Below are positions 53,747-62,970 of a stretch of DNA of 64,000 bases, piece after piece. The notes under the pieces were generated by a model that was not told where the DNA came from, did not search any database, and saw only the letters and a program-made list of their open reading frames with translations. The first letter of the stretch is position 1. Each line of letters starts with the position of its first letter. The translations under genes and the position numbers were made by a program. Source of the stretch: Roseobacter sp. (lineage in GTDB: Bacteria > Pseudomonadota > Alphaproteobacteria > Rhodobacterales > Rhodobacteraceae); assembly GCA_002731875.1 (NCBI GenBank), contig PCCY01000004.1, forward strand, positions 102,742 to 166,741, read 5' to 3'.

Positions 53747-55498
53747 ATGACACGTAAAATGACCGGAGCGAAGATGATCGTTCAAGCCCTGATTGATCAG
53801 GGTGTCGATACCGTATTTGGCTATCCCGGCGGCGCGGTGCTACCGATCTATGACGAGGTGTTTCAGCAAAACAGCATCAAACACGTGCTGGTGCGTCACG
53901 AACAAGGGGCGGTGCATGCCGCCGAAGGCTATGCGCGCTCGACCGGCAAACCGGGCGTTGTTCTTGTAACCTCGGGCCCGGGTGCCACCAATGCGGTGAC
54001 CGGCTTGACGGATGCCTTGCTCGACTCCATTCCGCTGGTTGTTCTGACGGGACAGGTGCCAACGTTCATGATTGGCTCTGACGCGTTTCAGGAAGCCGAT
54101 ACCGTGGGCATCACCCGCCCCTGCACCAAACACAACTGGCTTGTCAAAGATACCGACAAGCTGGGCGGCGTCCTGCACGAAGCGTTTCACGTGGCCACCA
54201 GCGGTCGCCCCGGCCCGGTTCTGGTAGACATCCCCAAAGACGTGCAGTTCGCGACCGGCACCTATACCCCTAAGAAACCATCGACGTCGCATTATCAGCC
54301 GCCGGTAAAAGGCGACATGGAAGAGATCACCGAATTGGTTTCGGCGATCGAAAATGCCAAACGCCCGGTTTTTTACACCGGCGGCGGCGTCATCAACTCC
54401 GGCCCTGCGGCTTCGCAGCTTTTGCGTGAACTGGTCGATGGAACGGGCTTTCCGATCACCTCTACCCTGATGGGGCTTGGCGCTTATCCGGCGTCGGGAG
54501 ACAAATGGCTGGGAATGCTGGGGATGCACGGGCTTTACGAGGCGAACATGGCGATGCACGACTGCGATCTGATGATCAACATCGGCGCACGTTTCGACGA
54601 CCGGATCACCGGCGTTGTCGACATGTTCAGCCCGAAATCGAAGAAAGCGCATATCGACATCGACCCGTCGTCGATCAACAAGATCATCCGCGTCGATATC
54701 CCCATCGTTGGCGACGTAGGCCATGTGCTTGAAGACCTGCTGAAGGTCTGGAAATCGCGCGGCCGCAAGACGAATTCGGAAGCCGTTGGAAAATGGTGGA
54801 AGCAAATCGAACAATGGCGTGCGGTAGATTGTCTGAAGTTCGAGCAAAGCGGCAAGATCATCAAACCGCAATACGCGCTCTCTCGGCTTGAGGCGCTGAC
54901 CAAGAAATACAACCGTTACATCACAACCGAAGTCGGCCAGCACCAGATGTGGGCGGCGCAATACCTCGGGTTTGAAGATCCGAACCGCTGGATGACCTCT
55001 GGTGGGCTGGGGACCATGGGCTATGGCTTCCCTGCGTCCATCGGCGTGCAAATGGCGCATCCTGACGCGTTGGTCATCAACGTTGCCGGCGAAGCATCCT
55101 GGCTGATGAACATGCAGGAGATGGGCACCGCGATGCAGTACGGCCTGCCGGTGAAACAGTTCATTCTGAACAACGAACGCCTCGGCATGGTCCGCCAGTG
55201 GCAAGAGCTGCTGCACGGCGAACGCTATTCCCAAAGCTGGTCTGAATCCCTGCCCGATTTCGTCAAGCTTGCCGAAGCCTTCGGGGCCAAGGGTATCATC
55301 TGTTCGGACCCCGACGATCTGGACGACGCGATCATGGAGATGCTGGAGTATGACGGGCCGGTGATCTTTGACTGTCTGGTGGAAAAACACGAAAACTGCT
55401 TCCCGATGATCCCGTCGGGCAAGGCGCATAACGACATGATGCTGGCCGGTGTCGATACACAGGGTGTGATCGACGCCAAGGGATCGGTCTTGGTCTAA
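53747..55498 (+). CDS. ilvB: Acetolactate synthase large subunit
   Basis: Thiamine diphosphate enzyme of the first common step in valine, leucine and isoleucine synthesis. The 583-residue product has the catalytic Glu in VLVRHEQGAVHAAEGYAR and the GYPGGAVLPIYDE start. VTSGPGATNAVTGL, MGLGAYPASG and the C-terminal TPP site MGYGFPASIGVQ follow. The usual GDGS metal motif reads GEAS (VINVAGEASWLMNMQE), a variant I recall from other alphaproteobacteria. It is under the leader-peptide attenuator and followed by the regulatory subunit. Confidence 0.96.
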   Translation: MTRKMTGAKMIVQALIDQGVDTVFGYPGGAVLPIYDEVFQQNSIKHVLVRHEQGAVHAAEGYARSTGKPGVVLVTSGPGATNAVTGLTDALLDSIPLVVLTGQVPTFMIGSDAFQEADTVGITRPCTKHNWLVKDTDKLGGVLHEAFHVATSGRPGPVLVDIPKDVQFATGTYTPKKPSTSHYQPPVKGDMEEITELVSAIENAKRPVFYTGGGVINSGPAASQLLRELVDGTGFPITSTLMGLGAYPASGDKWLGMLGMHGLYEANMAMHDCDLMINIGARFDDRITGVVDMFSPKSKKAHIDIDPSSINKIIRVDIPIVGDVGHVLEDLLKVWKSRGRKTNSEAVGKWWKQIEQWRAVDCLKFEQSGKIIKPQYALSRLEALTKKYNRYITTEVGQHQMWAAQYLGFEDPNRWMTSGGLGTMGYGFPASIGVQMAHPDALVINVAGEASWLMNMQEMGTAMQYGLPVKQFILNNERLGMVRQWQELLHGERYSQSWSESLPDFVKLAEAFGAKGIICSDPDDLDDAIMEMLEYDGPVIFDCLVEKHENCFPMIPSGKAHNDMMLAGVDTQGVIDAKGSVLV

Positions 55499-55574
55499 GC
55501 CGCGAACGGCACAAGGAAACACATCGGCGCGGAGTCGCGCGCCGAGATTGAACAAATCTTAGAAGGACAGTGTC

Positions 55575-56135
55575 ATGTCAGCCCTAAAGATCAAAAAAGG
55601 CTCAAACAGCCATTCTGCCTATAACCTACGTCCCAATTTCTCGGATGTGATCGAACGCCACACGCTGGCCGTACTGGTCGAGAACGAACCCGGCGTGCTG
55701 GCGCGCGTCATCGGTCTGTTTTCGGGCCGTGGATACAACATCGACAGCCTCACCGTGGCAGAGGTCGACCACACCGGTCACCTCAGCCGCATCACCATCG
55801 TTACCTCGGGCACGCCGCAGGTGATCGAGCAGATCAAGGCGCAGCTGGGGCGGATTGTACCGGTGCACGAGGTCCATGACCTTACCGTCGAAGGTCCTTC
55901 GGTTGAACGTGAACTGGCGATGTTCAAGGTAAATGGTACAGGCGACAAGCGGGTCGAAGCGTTGCGTCTTGCCGACATTTTTCGCGCCAACGTCGTTGAC
56001 AGCACTTTGGAAACGTTCGTTTTTGAAATCACCGGTGCGCCGGATAAAATTGACGCTTTTGCCGATTTGATGCGCCCCTTGGGGTTAACCGATGTTGCGC
56101 GTACGGGGGTCGCGGCGCTGTCACGCGGGAATTAG
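55575..56135 (+). CDS. ilvN: Acetolactate synthase small (regulatory) subunit
   Basis: Confers valine feedback control and full activity on the large subunit. The 186-residue product has an N-terminal ACT domain (about 25-105: LAVLVENEPGVLARVIGLFS, RGYNIDSLTVAEVD) and a C-terminal domain with LKALRLADIF-like VEALRLADIFRANVVD. An AGAAGGA element precedes the ATG. It lies 76 bp downstream of the large subunit and is convergent with the next gene. Confidence 0.96.
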   Translation: MSALKIKKGSNSHSAYNLRPNFSDVIERHTLAVLVENEPGVLARVIGLFSGRGYNIDSLTVAEVDHTGHLSRITIVTSGTPQVIEQIKAQLGRIVPVHEVHDLTVEGPSVERELAMFKVNGTGDKRVEALRLADIFRANVVDSTLETFVFEITGAPDKIDAFADLMRPLGLTDVARTGVAALSRGN

Positions 56136-56140
56136 GCCGC

Positions 56141-56485
56141 TTAGGCGTGCTTTATCTGGGCAGAGAGCGTCGGCACCGGAGGCTGGGCCGAGAAGTGAAG
56201 AACCTGGCCGCGTCTTTCAGCAGCGCGTGACAGACTGCCGTGATGGCGCAGCTTCTCGGTCAATTCCAGATTGGCTTTTTCACGGATCAACTTAGGATTG
56301 CGTGCTTTGCGTACTTTGGCATCAAGATAAACGTCGAACTGAACAAGGTCCCCCGCACCAAACATGGGTTCGGCATTTTCATCCACAGCCTCTTGGTTGT
56401 GAAAAAAGACAAGATCGCCGTGATCTTCACACCAGAAAACCGCTTTCTTTTCTTTGACGCTACTCCAAATAACCACTCCGTACAT
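56141..56485 (-). CDS. Small cold-shock-like protein of unknown function
   Basis: A 114-residue product. The first ~65 residues read like a short OB/cold-shock barrel: MYGVVIWSSVKEKKAVFWCE, DHGDLVFFHNQ, FGAGDLVQFDVYLD, that is aromatic and Asp/Gly spacing similar to CspA, but not the canonical RNP motifs. The rest is basic (RKARNPKLIREKANLELTEK). GAGGAG lies 9 bases before the ATG at 56485, a strong start. Function unknown; RNA binding is inferred. Confidence 0.65.
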   Translation of the reverse strand: MYGVVIWSSVKEKKAVFWCEDHGDLVFFHNQEAVDENAEPMFGAGDLVQFDVYLDAKVRKARNPKLIREKANLELTEKLRHHGSLSRAAERRGQVLHFSAQPPVPTLSAQIKHA

Positions 56486-56592
56486 TTGTGCGGCTCCTCA
56501 AAAAAAATTCCGAATTTGTAAATATAATTGCGGCATTTCAACAGTTTGTCGATGTTGTTACAATTTGATTTTGTGTCACCTGGGTTGCAATT

Positions 56593-56610
56593 TGACGCTA
56601 GTTAGCGTCA
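56593..56610. promoter_or_regulatory. Palindrome upstream of the XRE-type regulator gene
   Basis: Perfect 7-bp inverted repeat TGACGCT-AGTT-AGCGTCA. A third copy of the half-site, AGCGTCA, lies at 56691-56697, touching the regulator start codon. This pattern suits an operator for autoregulation. Confidence 0.55.
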
Positions 56611-56698
56611 CCTCCGGCAGATGCTTGATCAATGAGCTTGCAAAGTAGGTCGAATCCGAGAAGGTTTGAATTATGCTATCTGCAATTGAAAGCGTCAC

Positions 56699-57487
56699 AT
56701 GAATACCCCCGCCGAGATCAGAAACATATTCGGTGCGAATTTATCGGTGCTGTCCAAGGATTATGAATCTGTCACTGCCTTGGCGCTTGAACTTGGCATT
56801 AACCGCACACAATTTAATCGCTATCTGTCAGGCGAGAGTTTTCCAAGGCCTGATGTCTTGGCGCGTATATGTGATTTCTTCAAGGTGGATGCGCGTATCT
56901 TGCTGGAACCGTTGGTCACCGAAGAATCCGAAAGTTCGTACAGCTCGCTCGCGCCATTTGTGAACGATTATTTCGTTTCCGGCAGACGTCGCCTGCCCGA
57001 GGACGTGTTCCCCAGCGGGTTTTACAAATTCTCACGTCGAAGCTTTATTGAACCAGATCTTTTTATCATCGGCCTGGTTTTTGTGTTTCGAGAAGATCAA
57101 AACACCTTTTTGAAAGGCTACGAAACCAGCACGGCCGTGCGGATGCAAAGCTTGCCGACGACACGCGAAGTTCGCGAATTTCGAGGTATCATCTTGCAAC
57201 AAGAGGAAGGGATCGCGATCATCGCCTCGCGCAAACGTGCGATGACGTCGTCGTTCAACTACCTTCACCGCGTGGCGTCATTCGACAACAATTTTTGGGT
57301 CGGATACATTACCCGGACTGTACCGGAAAGCCCGGTTGATCTGCGCGTAACCCGGCTGGTTTATGAATACATACCGCAAAACACGTCGTCAGTGTTGCAA
57401 GCTGCCAGAGCCAAAGGTTTTTACACGATAGACCAGCTTGCACCGTTCCACCGACGCCTGCTCCGCCCTGATGTTCAGTTCGCGTGA
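56699..57487 (+). CDS. XRE-type helix-turn-helix regulator with C-terminal sensor-like domain
   Basis: A 262-residue protein. The N-terminal HTH (about residues 10-70) reads VTALALELGINRTQFNRYLS and ESFPRPDVLARICDFFKVD, a Cro/C1-type fold. The C-terminal ~190 residues are not assigned to a family; they are hydrophobic/aromatic beta-strand-like (FIIGLVFVFREDQNTFLKGY, RGIILQQEEGIAIIA) and may bind a ligand or oligomerise. Candidate operators are in its own promoter region. It is convergent with the amidase gene. Confidence 0.8.
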   Translation: MNTPAEIRNIFGANLSVLSKDYESVTALALELGINRTQFNRYLSGESFPRPDVLARICDFFKVDARILLEPLVTEESESSYSSLAPFVNDYFVSGRRRLPEDVFPSGFYKFSRRSFIEPDLFIIGLVFVFREDQNTFLKGYETSTAVRMQSLPTTREVREFRGIILQQEEGIAIIASRKRAMTSSFNYLHRVASFDNNFWVGYITRTVPESPVDLRVTRLVYEYIPQNTSSVLQAARAKGFYTIDQLAPFHRRLLRPDVQFA

Positions 57488-57513
57488 CAGCTACGCGAAC
57501 TCTGACCTGTCTG

Positions 57514-57541
57514 CCACGCCCAACCGCCCGGCCAGGCGTGG
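57514..57541. terminator. Hairpin after the XRE-type gene
   Basis: CCACGCC / GGCGTGG stem of 7 bp with a 14-base loop between the convergent regulator and amidase genes. No T tract, so a weak call. Confidence 0.3.
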
Positions 57542-57554
57542 CTGCTCGCGCCGC

Positions 57555-58967
57555 CTAGCTCAGCTCAGGGTGGCGCTGACCGGGCCAATTCGTCGCGTCA
57601 TGCCATTCCTGGGCGAGTTGCAATAAAAGCGTGTCACTGCCCTGACGGCCGATAAGCTGGATACCGCCGGGCAAACCGTTTTTGTTGAAACCAGCCGGAA
57701 TGTTGACGACCGGTAGCCCGATTAGCCCTGCCGGAACAACCACTTGCATCCAGCGGTGATAGGTATCCATCTGCCGACCGGAAATTTCGGTAGGGTATTC
57801 CTGATCAACCGGAAATGGCCAAAGCTGTGCCGAGGGCAGAACCAGCACATCAACAGTATCGAAAAGAGCGGCCGCACGGCGAAACCATTGCGACCGCACG
57901 ACGCTGGCATTATGGACTTGCATCGCCGAAAACGCTAACCCGCGTTCGATCTCCCACTGGGCGGATTTTTTCAGATGTTTGCGCTGGTCGGGATTGTTGA
58001 AGACTGATTCCAGACCAGAGGCTACGGAAAAGGACCGCAAGGATATCCAGCTTTCCCACATCGTTTCGGCGTCGAAAGGGGCTTCTGTATCCTCGACCTT
58101 GTGGCCCAGTCCTTCAAAACCCGACAAGGCGTCAGAACACAAATCCAGTATTCCGTCAGCGACCGGGAACGCTCCGTTCCAATCCCCCAACCAACCCAGT
58201 TTCAGCCGGTGAGGCATGGAGTTCAACGCAGGCAAACTTGCTGATGGGGTCCGTCCCAACGGCTGGCAGGGGTCCACTCCGGTCATGGTGTCGAGCAATG
58301 CCGCCAAATCGCGCGGGTTTCGGGCCATCGGCCCCGACGTCGCGAGCTGATGCAGATACATATCCCCCTCGGGTTCGGCAGGCACGGTGCCCCAGCTGGG
58401 GCGCATGCCGTAGACGTTGTTCCAACCAGCCGGGTTGCGAAGGCTGCCCATCATATCCGACCCGTCTGCGATGCTCAGCATACCGGATGCCAACGCCGCA
58501 GCCGCCCCCCCAGAAGAGCCGCCCGCTGACCGGCTCAGGTCATATGGGTTGCGTGTTGCGCCATGCACCGGGTTGAATGTGTGACTGCCCAAACCGAATT
58601 CCGGCGTGTTGGTCTTTCCGATGACAATCGCGCCCGCGGCTTTGATCCGCGCAACGAACAGGCTGTCGTTTTCCGCAATGCTGCCGGCGAAAAGCGGCGA
58701 ACCTTTCGACGTTGGCAAGCCTTTGGCGTCGGAAAGATCCTTGATCGCTATCGGGATACCGTGCAGCCACCCGCGACGTCGTCCCGCATCCGCCGCCCTC
58801 GCCTGATCCAGCAGAACATCGCGCGCTACCATGGATACGATCGCGTTCACACGTCCGTTGACCGCCTCGATCCGATCTAGTGTAGCCTCCATAAGCTCCA
58901 CCGCGCTCAGGCTGCGGTTTGCCAGCGCTTCCGATTGCGCCAACGCACCCATGTCCAGTAAATTCAT
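57555..58967 (-). CDS. Amidase (amidase-signature family)
   Basis: Hydrolyses a C-N amide bond with a Ser-cisSer-Lys triad. Of 470 residues: Lys in GIPIAIKDLSDAKG, the Gly/Ser-rich SAGGSSGGAAAALASGM with the cis-Ser, and the nucleophile region ADGSDMMGSLRNPAG, where the usual DTGGS is DMMGS. ATG 58967 follows GGAGGG and is preferred over ATG 58982, which overlaps that element. The substrate is unknown; a GatA role is unlikely because gatB and gatC are not here. Confidence 0.88.
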   Translation of the reverse strand: MNLLDMGALAQSEALANRSLSAVELMEATLDRIEAVNGRVNAIVSMVARDVLLDQARAADAGRRRGWLHGIPIAIKDLSDAKGLPTSKGSPLFAGSIAENDSLFVARIKAAGAIVIGKTNTPEFGLGSHTFNPVHGATRNPYDLSRSAGGSSGGAAAALASGMLSIADGSDMMGSLRNPAGWNNVYGMRPSWGTVPAEPEGDMYLHQLATSGPMARNPRDLAALLDTMTGVDPCQPLGRTPSASLPALNSMPHRLKLGWLGDWNGAFPVADGILDLCSDALSGFEGLGHKVEDTEAPFDAETMWESWISLRSFSVASGLESVFNNPDQRKHLKKSAQWEIERGLAFSAMQVHNASVVRSQWFRRAAALFDTVDVLVLPSAQLWPFPVDQEYPTEISGRQMDTYHRWMQVVVPAGLIGLPVVNIPAGFNKNGLPGGIQLIGRQGSDTLLLQLAQEWHDATNWPGQRHPELS

Positions 58968-59057
58968 CAATGCACCCTCCATTTGCGCCCATCAGACGCA
59001 AGGACGGGTAAGTATACAAGACCCTGGTGGTGCAAAAGCGCAGTTACCGGAAAGCCG

Positions 59058-60182
59058 TCACCCTTCCTGGGCCTCAGCGCGGCTTTTCCCGGATACCGCC
59101 AACGCCAGCGCAGCCCCCATCAAGCCATCCAAATCACCGTCCAGAACACCTTTGGTGTCCGAGGTTTCGTAATTCGTCCGCAAGTCCTTCACCATTTGAT
59201 AGGGCTGCAAGACATATGATCTGATCTGGTTACCCCACCCGGCATCGCCTTTATTTTCATGGGCTTCGTTGATGGCCGCATTCCGGCGGTCAAGTTCCAT
59301 CTGATACAATCGGGATTTCAGTGCCTTCATTGCGATGTCACGGTTTTGGTGCTGCGATTTTTCAGAGCTCGTGACCACGATACCGGTGGGATGGTGGGTG
59401 ATGCGAACGGCAGAATCCGTGGTGTTGACGTGCTGCCCCCCCGCCCCTGATGACCTATAGGTATCGACGCGGATATCGCTTGGGTTCACCTCGATATCGA
59501 TGTTGTCATCTACGACCGGATAAACCCAAATCGAGGTAAACGAAGTGTGGCGCTTTGCAGCGGAATCAAAAGGGCTGATTCTGACAAGACGGTGAACGCC
59601 GGACTCCGATTTCAACCATCCATACGCGTTGAGCCCGCTGATCTTGTAGGTCGCCGATTTTATGCCGGCTTCTTCACCCGGGCTTTCGGACTGTAGTTCA
59701 ACCTTATAGCCCTTCTTTTCAGCCCATCGAACGTACATGCGCGACAGCATATTTGCCCAGTCACAACTTTCGGTACCGCCGGCACCTGCGTTGATTTCAA
59801 GGAAGGTATCATTGCCGTCCGCTTCGCCGTCCAGCAGCGCCTCAAGCTCTTTCTGGGCCGCCGTTTTGGCCAGTTTTTTCAATGCCTCTTCGGCTTCACT
59901 GACCACTTCGGCGTCATCTTCGATCTCGCCCAATTCGATAAGTTCAATATTGTCCGCGAGTTCCTGCTTGATGGTCTCGTAGGTGTTGATGGAATCCACC
60001 AGAGCCTGACGGTCGCGCATCAGCTTTTGCGCCGCATCGGGGTCATCCCAAAGCGTCGGCGATTCAACACGCGCATTGAATTCTTCCAAGCGATAAGGTG
60101 CGGTTTCGACGTTCAAACGCTGTGCCAGCAGTTCTAGAGATTTAGTGATCTGATCTGCTGTATTCTGTGCCTCTGCGCGCAT
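59058..60182 (-). CDS. prfB: Peptide chain release factor 2
   Basis: Releases the nascent chain at UAA and UGA. The 374-residue product has the codon-recognition SPF in [11 protein letters not shown] and the catalytic GGQ in [18 protein letters not shown]. The gene is one continuous frame from ATG 60182: the +1 programmed frameshift of E. coli prfB is not present. Downstream of the penicillin-binding protein gene, separated by 104 bp with a hairpin. Confidence 0.97.
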   Translation of the reverse strand: MRAEAQNTADQITKSLELLAQRLNVETAPYRLEEFNARVESPTLWDDPDAAQKLMRDRQALVDSINTYETIKQELADNIELIELGEIEDDAEVVSEAEEALKKLAKTAAQKELEALLDGEADGNDTFLEINAGAGGTESCDWANMLSRMYVRWAEKKGYKVELQSESPGEEAGIKSATYKISGLNAYGWLKSESGVHRLVRISPFDSAAKRHTSFTSIWVYPVVDDNIDIEVNPSDIRVDTYRSSGAGGQHVNTTDSAVRITHHPTGIVVTSSEKSQHQNRDIAMKALKSRLYQMELDRRNAAINEAHENKGDAGWGNQIRSYVLQPYQMVKDLRTNYETSDTKGVLDGDLDGLMGAALALAVSGKSRAEAQEG

Positions 60183-60205
60183 TCTTTTCTGCCTTTAAAT
60201 AGAGT

Positions 60206-60229
60206 GCGGCCCCGTCATACCGGGGCCGC
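60206..60229. terminator. GC hairpin between mrcA and prfB
   Basis: A perfect 9-bp stem GCGGCCCCG / CGGGGCCGC with loop TCATAC, 24 bp upstream of the prfB start and 58 bp past the mrcA stop. There is no T tract on the minus strand. Confidence 0.5.
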
Positions 60230-60286
60230 GTATCAAATAGACCAGCGCCGCCACCTGGGCAAGCGCTAGCCAAAAATAGAAAACCG

Positions 60287-62842
60287 TCAGTAAAGCCCGC
60301 CGGAGCTGATCGTGCCAAAGCTGGCCTTCGGCCCCACTCGGGCTTTTTTACCGGTCGAGGTAATGACTTCGCGTGCGCCCGAGCCATTCAGCTCATCCAT
60401 CAGCGGCAGGTCAGCACCCATCGCAAAACCACCATCGAAAGTGATCCCGAACAGTGGCTCTTCGCCATCACGGAAATATTCGGCAACAACGTTCGGGCCT
60501 GCGGCACTGTCGGAAAGGCGCGAACCATTGAAACGGTCGATATTGATAAATCGTCCGCCGGGGGGCACTTCAAACGGCCCGCCACCGAATTTCTTGATGG
60601 CCTCGGTCATGAAGCGCTGAAACACCGGCCCGCACATGCCCGCCCCATAGGCGCGCTTGCCCAAAGACCGCGGATTGTCAAAGCCGATATAGCACCCGGC
60701 AACGATGTTGCTGGAGAAACCGATGAACCAAACGTCTTTGGCATCATTGGTCGTTCCGGTCTTGCCTGCGATCGGCACAGGCAGGTTCACTGCCCCGCGG
60801 GCGGTTCCGCGATCAACAACGCCTTTCATCATGGAGGTCAACTGGTAGGCAGTGATCGGGTCCATGACGCGTTCGCGGTTCGAGATGATACGCGGCCCGA
60901 CGCCTGGCGCGAGTGTGGGCAGTTGGCAATCGTTACATATGCGCTGATCGTGCTTGTACACTGTCCGCCCATAGCGGTCCTGTACACGGTCCACCAAGGT
61001 AGGTTGCACGCGTTCACCGCCGTTGGCAAACATCGCGTAAGCCGACACCATCTGGTACAGGGTGGTTTCCTGAGACCCCAGAGCATTGGCCAAGACGGGC
61101 GCAAGATTGTCATAGACCCCGAAACGCTCGGCATAATCGCCGATAACGTCCATACCGACTTCCTGGGCAAGACGCACTGTCATCAGGTTACGCGATTGTT
61201 CGATCCCGGTGCGCAGCGGCGTCGGCCCGTAAAACTTGTTAGAGGAGTTACGTGGGCGCCACATCCCCTGCGGCGTATCGATTTCAATCGGCGCGTCCAC
61301 AACGATTGTGGCCGGCGTGTACCCGCTATCGAGAGCAGCGGCATACACAAAAGGCTTGAAGCTGGAACCAGGCTGCCGCTTGGCCTGGGTGGCACGGTTG
61401 AACACGGATGCCTGGTAGGAAAACCCACCCTGCATCGAGATCACGCGCCCGGTGTTTACGTCCATCGCGACAAAGCCGCCCTGCACTTCGGGAATCTGGC
61501 GCAGCGTCCAGCGGATAAACGACCCATCACTGTCACTAGTCATGCGTCGCACAAGGACGACATCGCCGACCTCGAGCAAATCGCCCGCCACCTGAGCGCG
61601 ACCGCCCAGTTTGCCGTTGTCCAGCCGCTTTCGGGCCCACGTCACATCCTCTGCGGGGATAAAGTTTCCCTCAGCCGTTTCGTCGACGCCTTCGATACCG
61701 ATCCGGGCACCACCGTCCTGCAAGCCCAGCACCACGGCAGGAAGCCACGGGCTGTCCAGCTCCACGTCGCGCGGGACACGCAGGCCGGAGAGCGCTTCGC
61801 GCCAGCTTGCTTCGCTGGTCAACTTTTCTGCGGCGATGGTCTTTCCTGTGCCGCGCCAAATACCGATGCTGCGGTCGTATTCTTCCAACTGCTGTTGCAA
61901 CGATTGCGCCGCGATCGGCTGCATCTCGTTGTCGATGGTGGCGCGCACAGTAAGACCACCCGTGAAAAATTCGCCCTCGCCAAAGTTTTCGGACAATTGA
62001 CGACGGATTTCATCGGTAAAATAGTCACGCGGCGGCAGTTCGGCCTTGAAGCTTTCAAAGTCACCGTTCTGCACGGACCGCAAAGGCTGCGCGACTTCGG
62101 TTTCATAGACAGCCTGGCTGATGTACCCGTTTTCCTTCATCTCGCGCAGGACAAAGTTACGCCGTTGCAACAGGCGTTCCTTGCGGCGCACGGGGTGATA
62201 GTCTGACGGGGCCTTGGGTAAAGACGCCAGAAAAGCGGCCTCGTGCGGGGCTAGTTCGGAAAGGGTCTTGTTGAAATAAGTCTGAGATGCCGCTGCTACC
62301 CCATACGAGTTCTGCCCCAGAAAAATTTCATTCAGATAAAGTTCGAGAATTTTTTCTTTCGGCAAACTTTCCTCGAGCCGTGCAGCGAGGATGATTTCCT
62401 TGATCTTGCGTTCGGCCCTGCGGTCGCCCGAAAGCAGAAAGTTTTTCATCACCTGCTGCGTGATCGTGGACGCACCCCGGACGTCCTTGCCACCGGTGCG
62501 CACGGCATCGATGGCTGCGGCACCGATGCCGCGCAGATCATAACCTTCGTGTGTATAGAAATTCTTGTCTTCCGCCGAGATAAACGCCTGCTTGATAAGC
62601 GGGGGAATGGTGTTGGCCGGCGCGAAAAGCCTGCGTTCCTTGGCGAATTCGTCGATCAAGCGCCCCTGACCGGAGTAAATCCGGCTGATCGTCGGGGGTG
62701 TGTATTGCGCCAGGGATTCATGACTGGGCAAATCGCGGCCATACATCCAGAACACCGCACCGATGGTCAGGGCCACCATGCCGATGCTCATGGTAAGGGT
62801 TGTAAAGATACCTCCGAAGAAGGACAGAATTATACGAAACAC
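60287..62842 (-). CDS. mrcA: Penicillin-binding protein 1A (bifunctional peptidoglycan synthase)
   Basis: Makes and cross-links glycan strands. An N-terminal membrane anchor (about 8-33) is followed by a glycosyltransferase domain (about 50-230) with the catalytic Glu in FISAEDKNFYTHEG and GASTITQQVMKNFLL. An OB-type insert follows. The transpeptidase domain (about 430-760) has SxxK in PGSSFKPFVYAAAL, SRN in EQSRNLMTVRLA and KTG in PIAGKTGTTNDAKDVW. At 851 residues it fits PBP1A. It lies 128 bp after the amidase gene on the same strand. Confidence 0.95.
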   Translation of the reverse strand: MFRIILSFFGGIFTTLTMSIGMVALTIGAVFWMYGRDLPSHESLAQYTPPTISRIYSGQGRLIDEFAKERRLFAPANTIPPLIKQAFISAEDKNFYTHEGYDLRGIGAAAIDAVRTGGKDVRGASTITQQVMKNFLLSGDRRAERKIKEIILAARLEESLPKEKILELYLNEIFLGQNSYGVAAASQTYFNKTLSELAPHEAAFLASLPKAPSDYHPVRRKERLLQRRNFVLREMKENGYISQAVYETEVAQPLRSVQNGDFESFKAELPPRDYFTDEIRRQLSENFGEGEFFTGGLTVRATIDNEMQPIAAQSLQQQLEEYDRSIGIWRGTGKTIAAEKLTSEASWREALSGLRVPRDVELDSPWLPAVVLGLQDGGARIGIEGVDETAEGNFIPAEDVTWARKRLDNGKLGGRAQVAGDLLEVGDVVLVRRMTSDSDGSFIRWTLRQIPEVQGGFVAMDVNTGRVISMQGGFSYQASVFNRATQAKRQPGSSFKPFVYAAALDSGYTPATIVVDAPIEIDTPQGMWRPRNSSNKFYGPTPLRTGIEQSRNLMTVRLAQEVGMDVIGDYAERFGVYDNLAPVLANALGSQETTLYQMVSAYAMFANGGERVQPTLVDRVQDRYGRTVYKHDQRICNDCQLPTLAPGVGPRIISNRERVMDPITAYQLTSMMKGVVDRGTARGAVNLPVPIAGKTGTTNDAKDVWFIGFSSNIVAGCYIGFDNPRSLGKRAYGAGMCGPVFQRFMTEAIKKFGGGPFEVPPGGRFINIDRFNGSRLSDSAAGPNVVAEYFRDGEEPLFGITFDGGFAMGADLPLMDELNGSGAREVITSTGKKARVGPKASFGTISSGGLY

Positions 62843-62970
62843 GAGAGGCAGTTCCTTGCAAGGAGGGTTTGACCACGATCTATACGCGGCCCATGTGGAA
62901 TCGTCAAAACACGATACAGAATTATGACGGCGATATACCGCGCAGAACCGTCGTGGCTATCCCGTTAACG

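Noticed and set aside
53840..55555. 571-codon open frame antisense to the acetolactate synthase large subunit
   Set aside because: It mirrors a highly conserved enzyme gene, has no start signal, and its translation is Arg/His-rich as expected for a shadow frame.
59058..60182. Programmed +1 frameshift in prfB
   Set aside because: The gene is a single uninterrupted frame from the ATG, so there is no regulatory frameshift here.
60923..62206. 427-codon frame antisense to the penicillin-binding protein gene
   Set aside because: It is a shadow of mrcA with no ribosome binding site and no recognisable domain.
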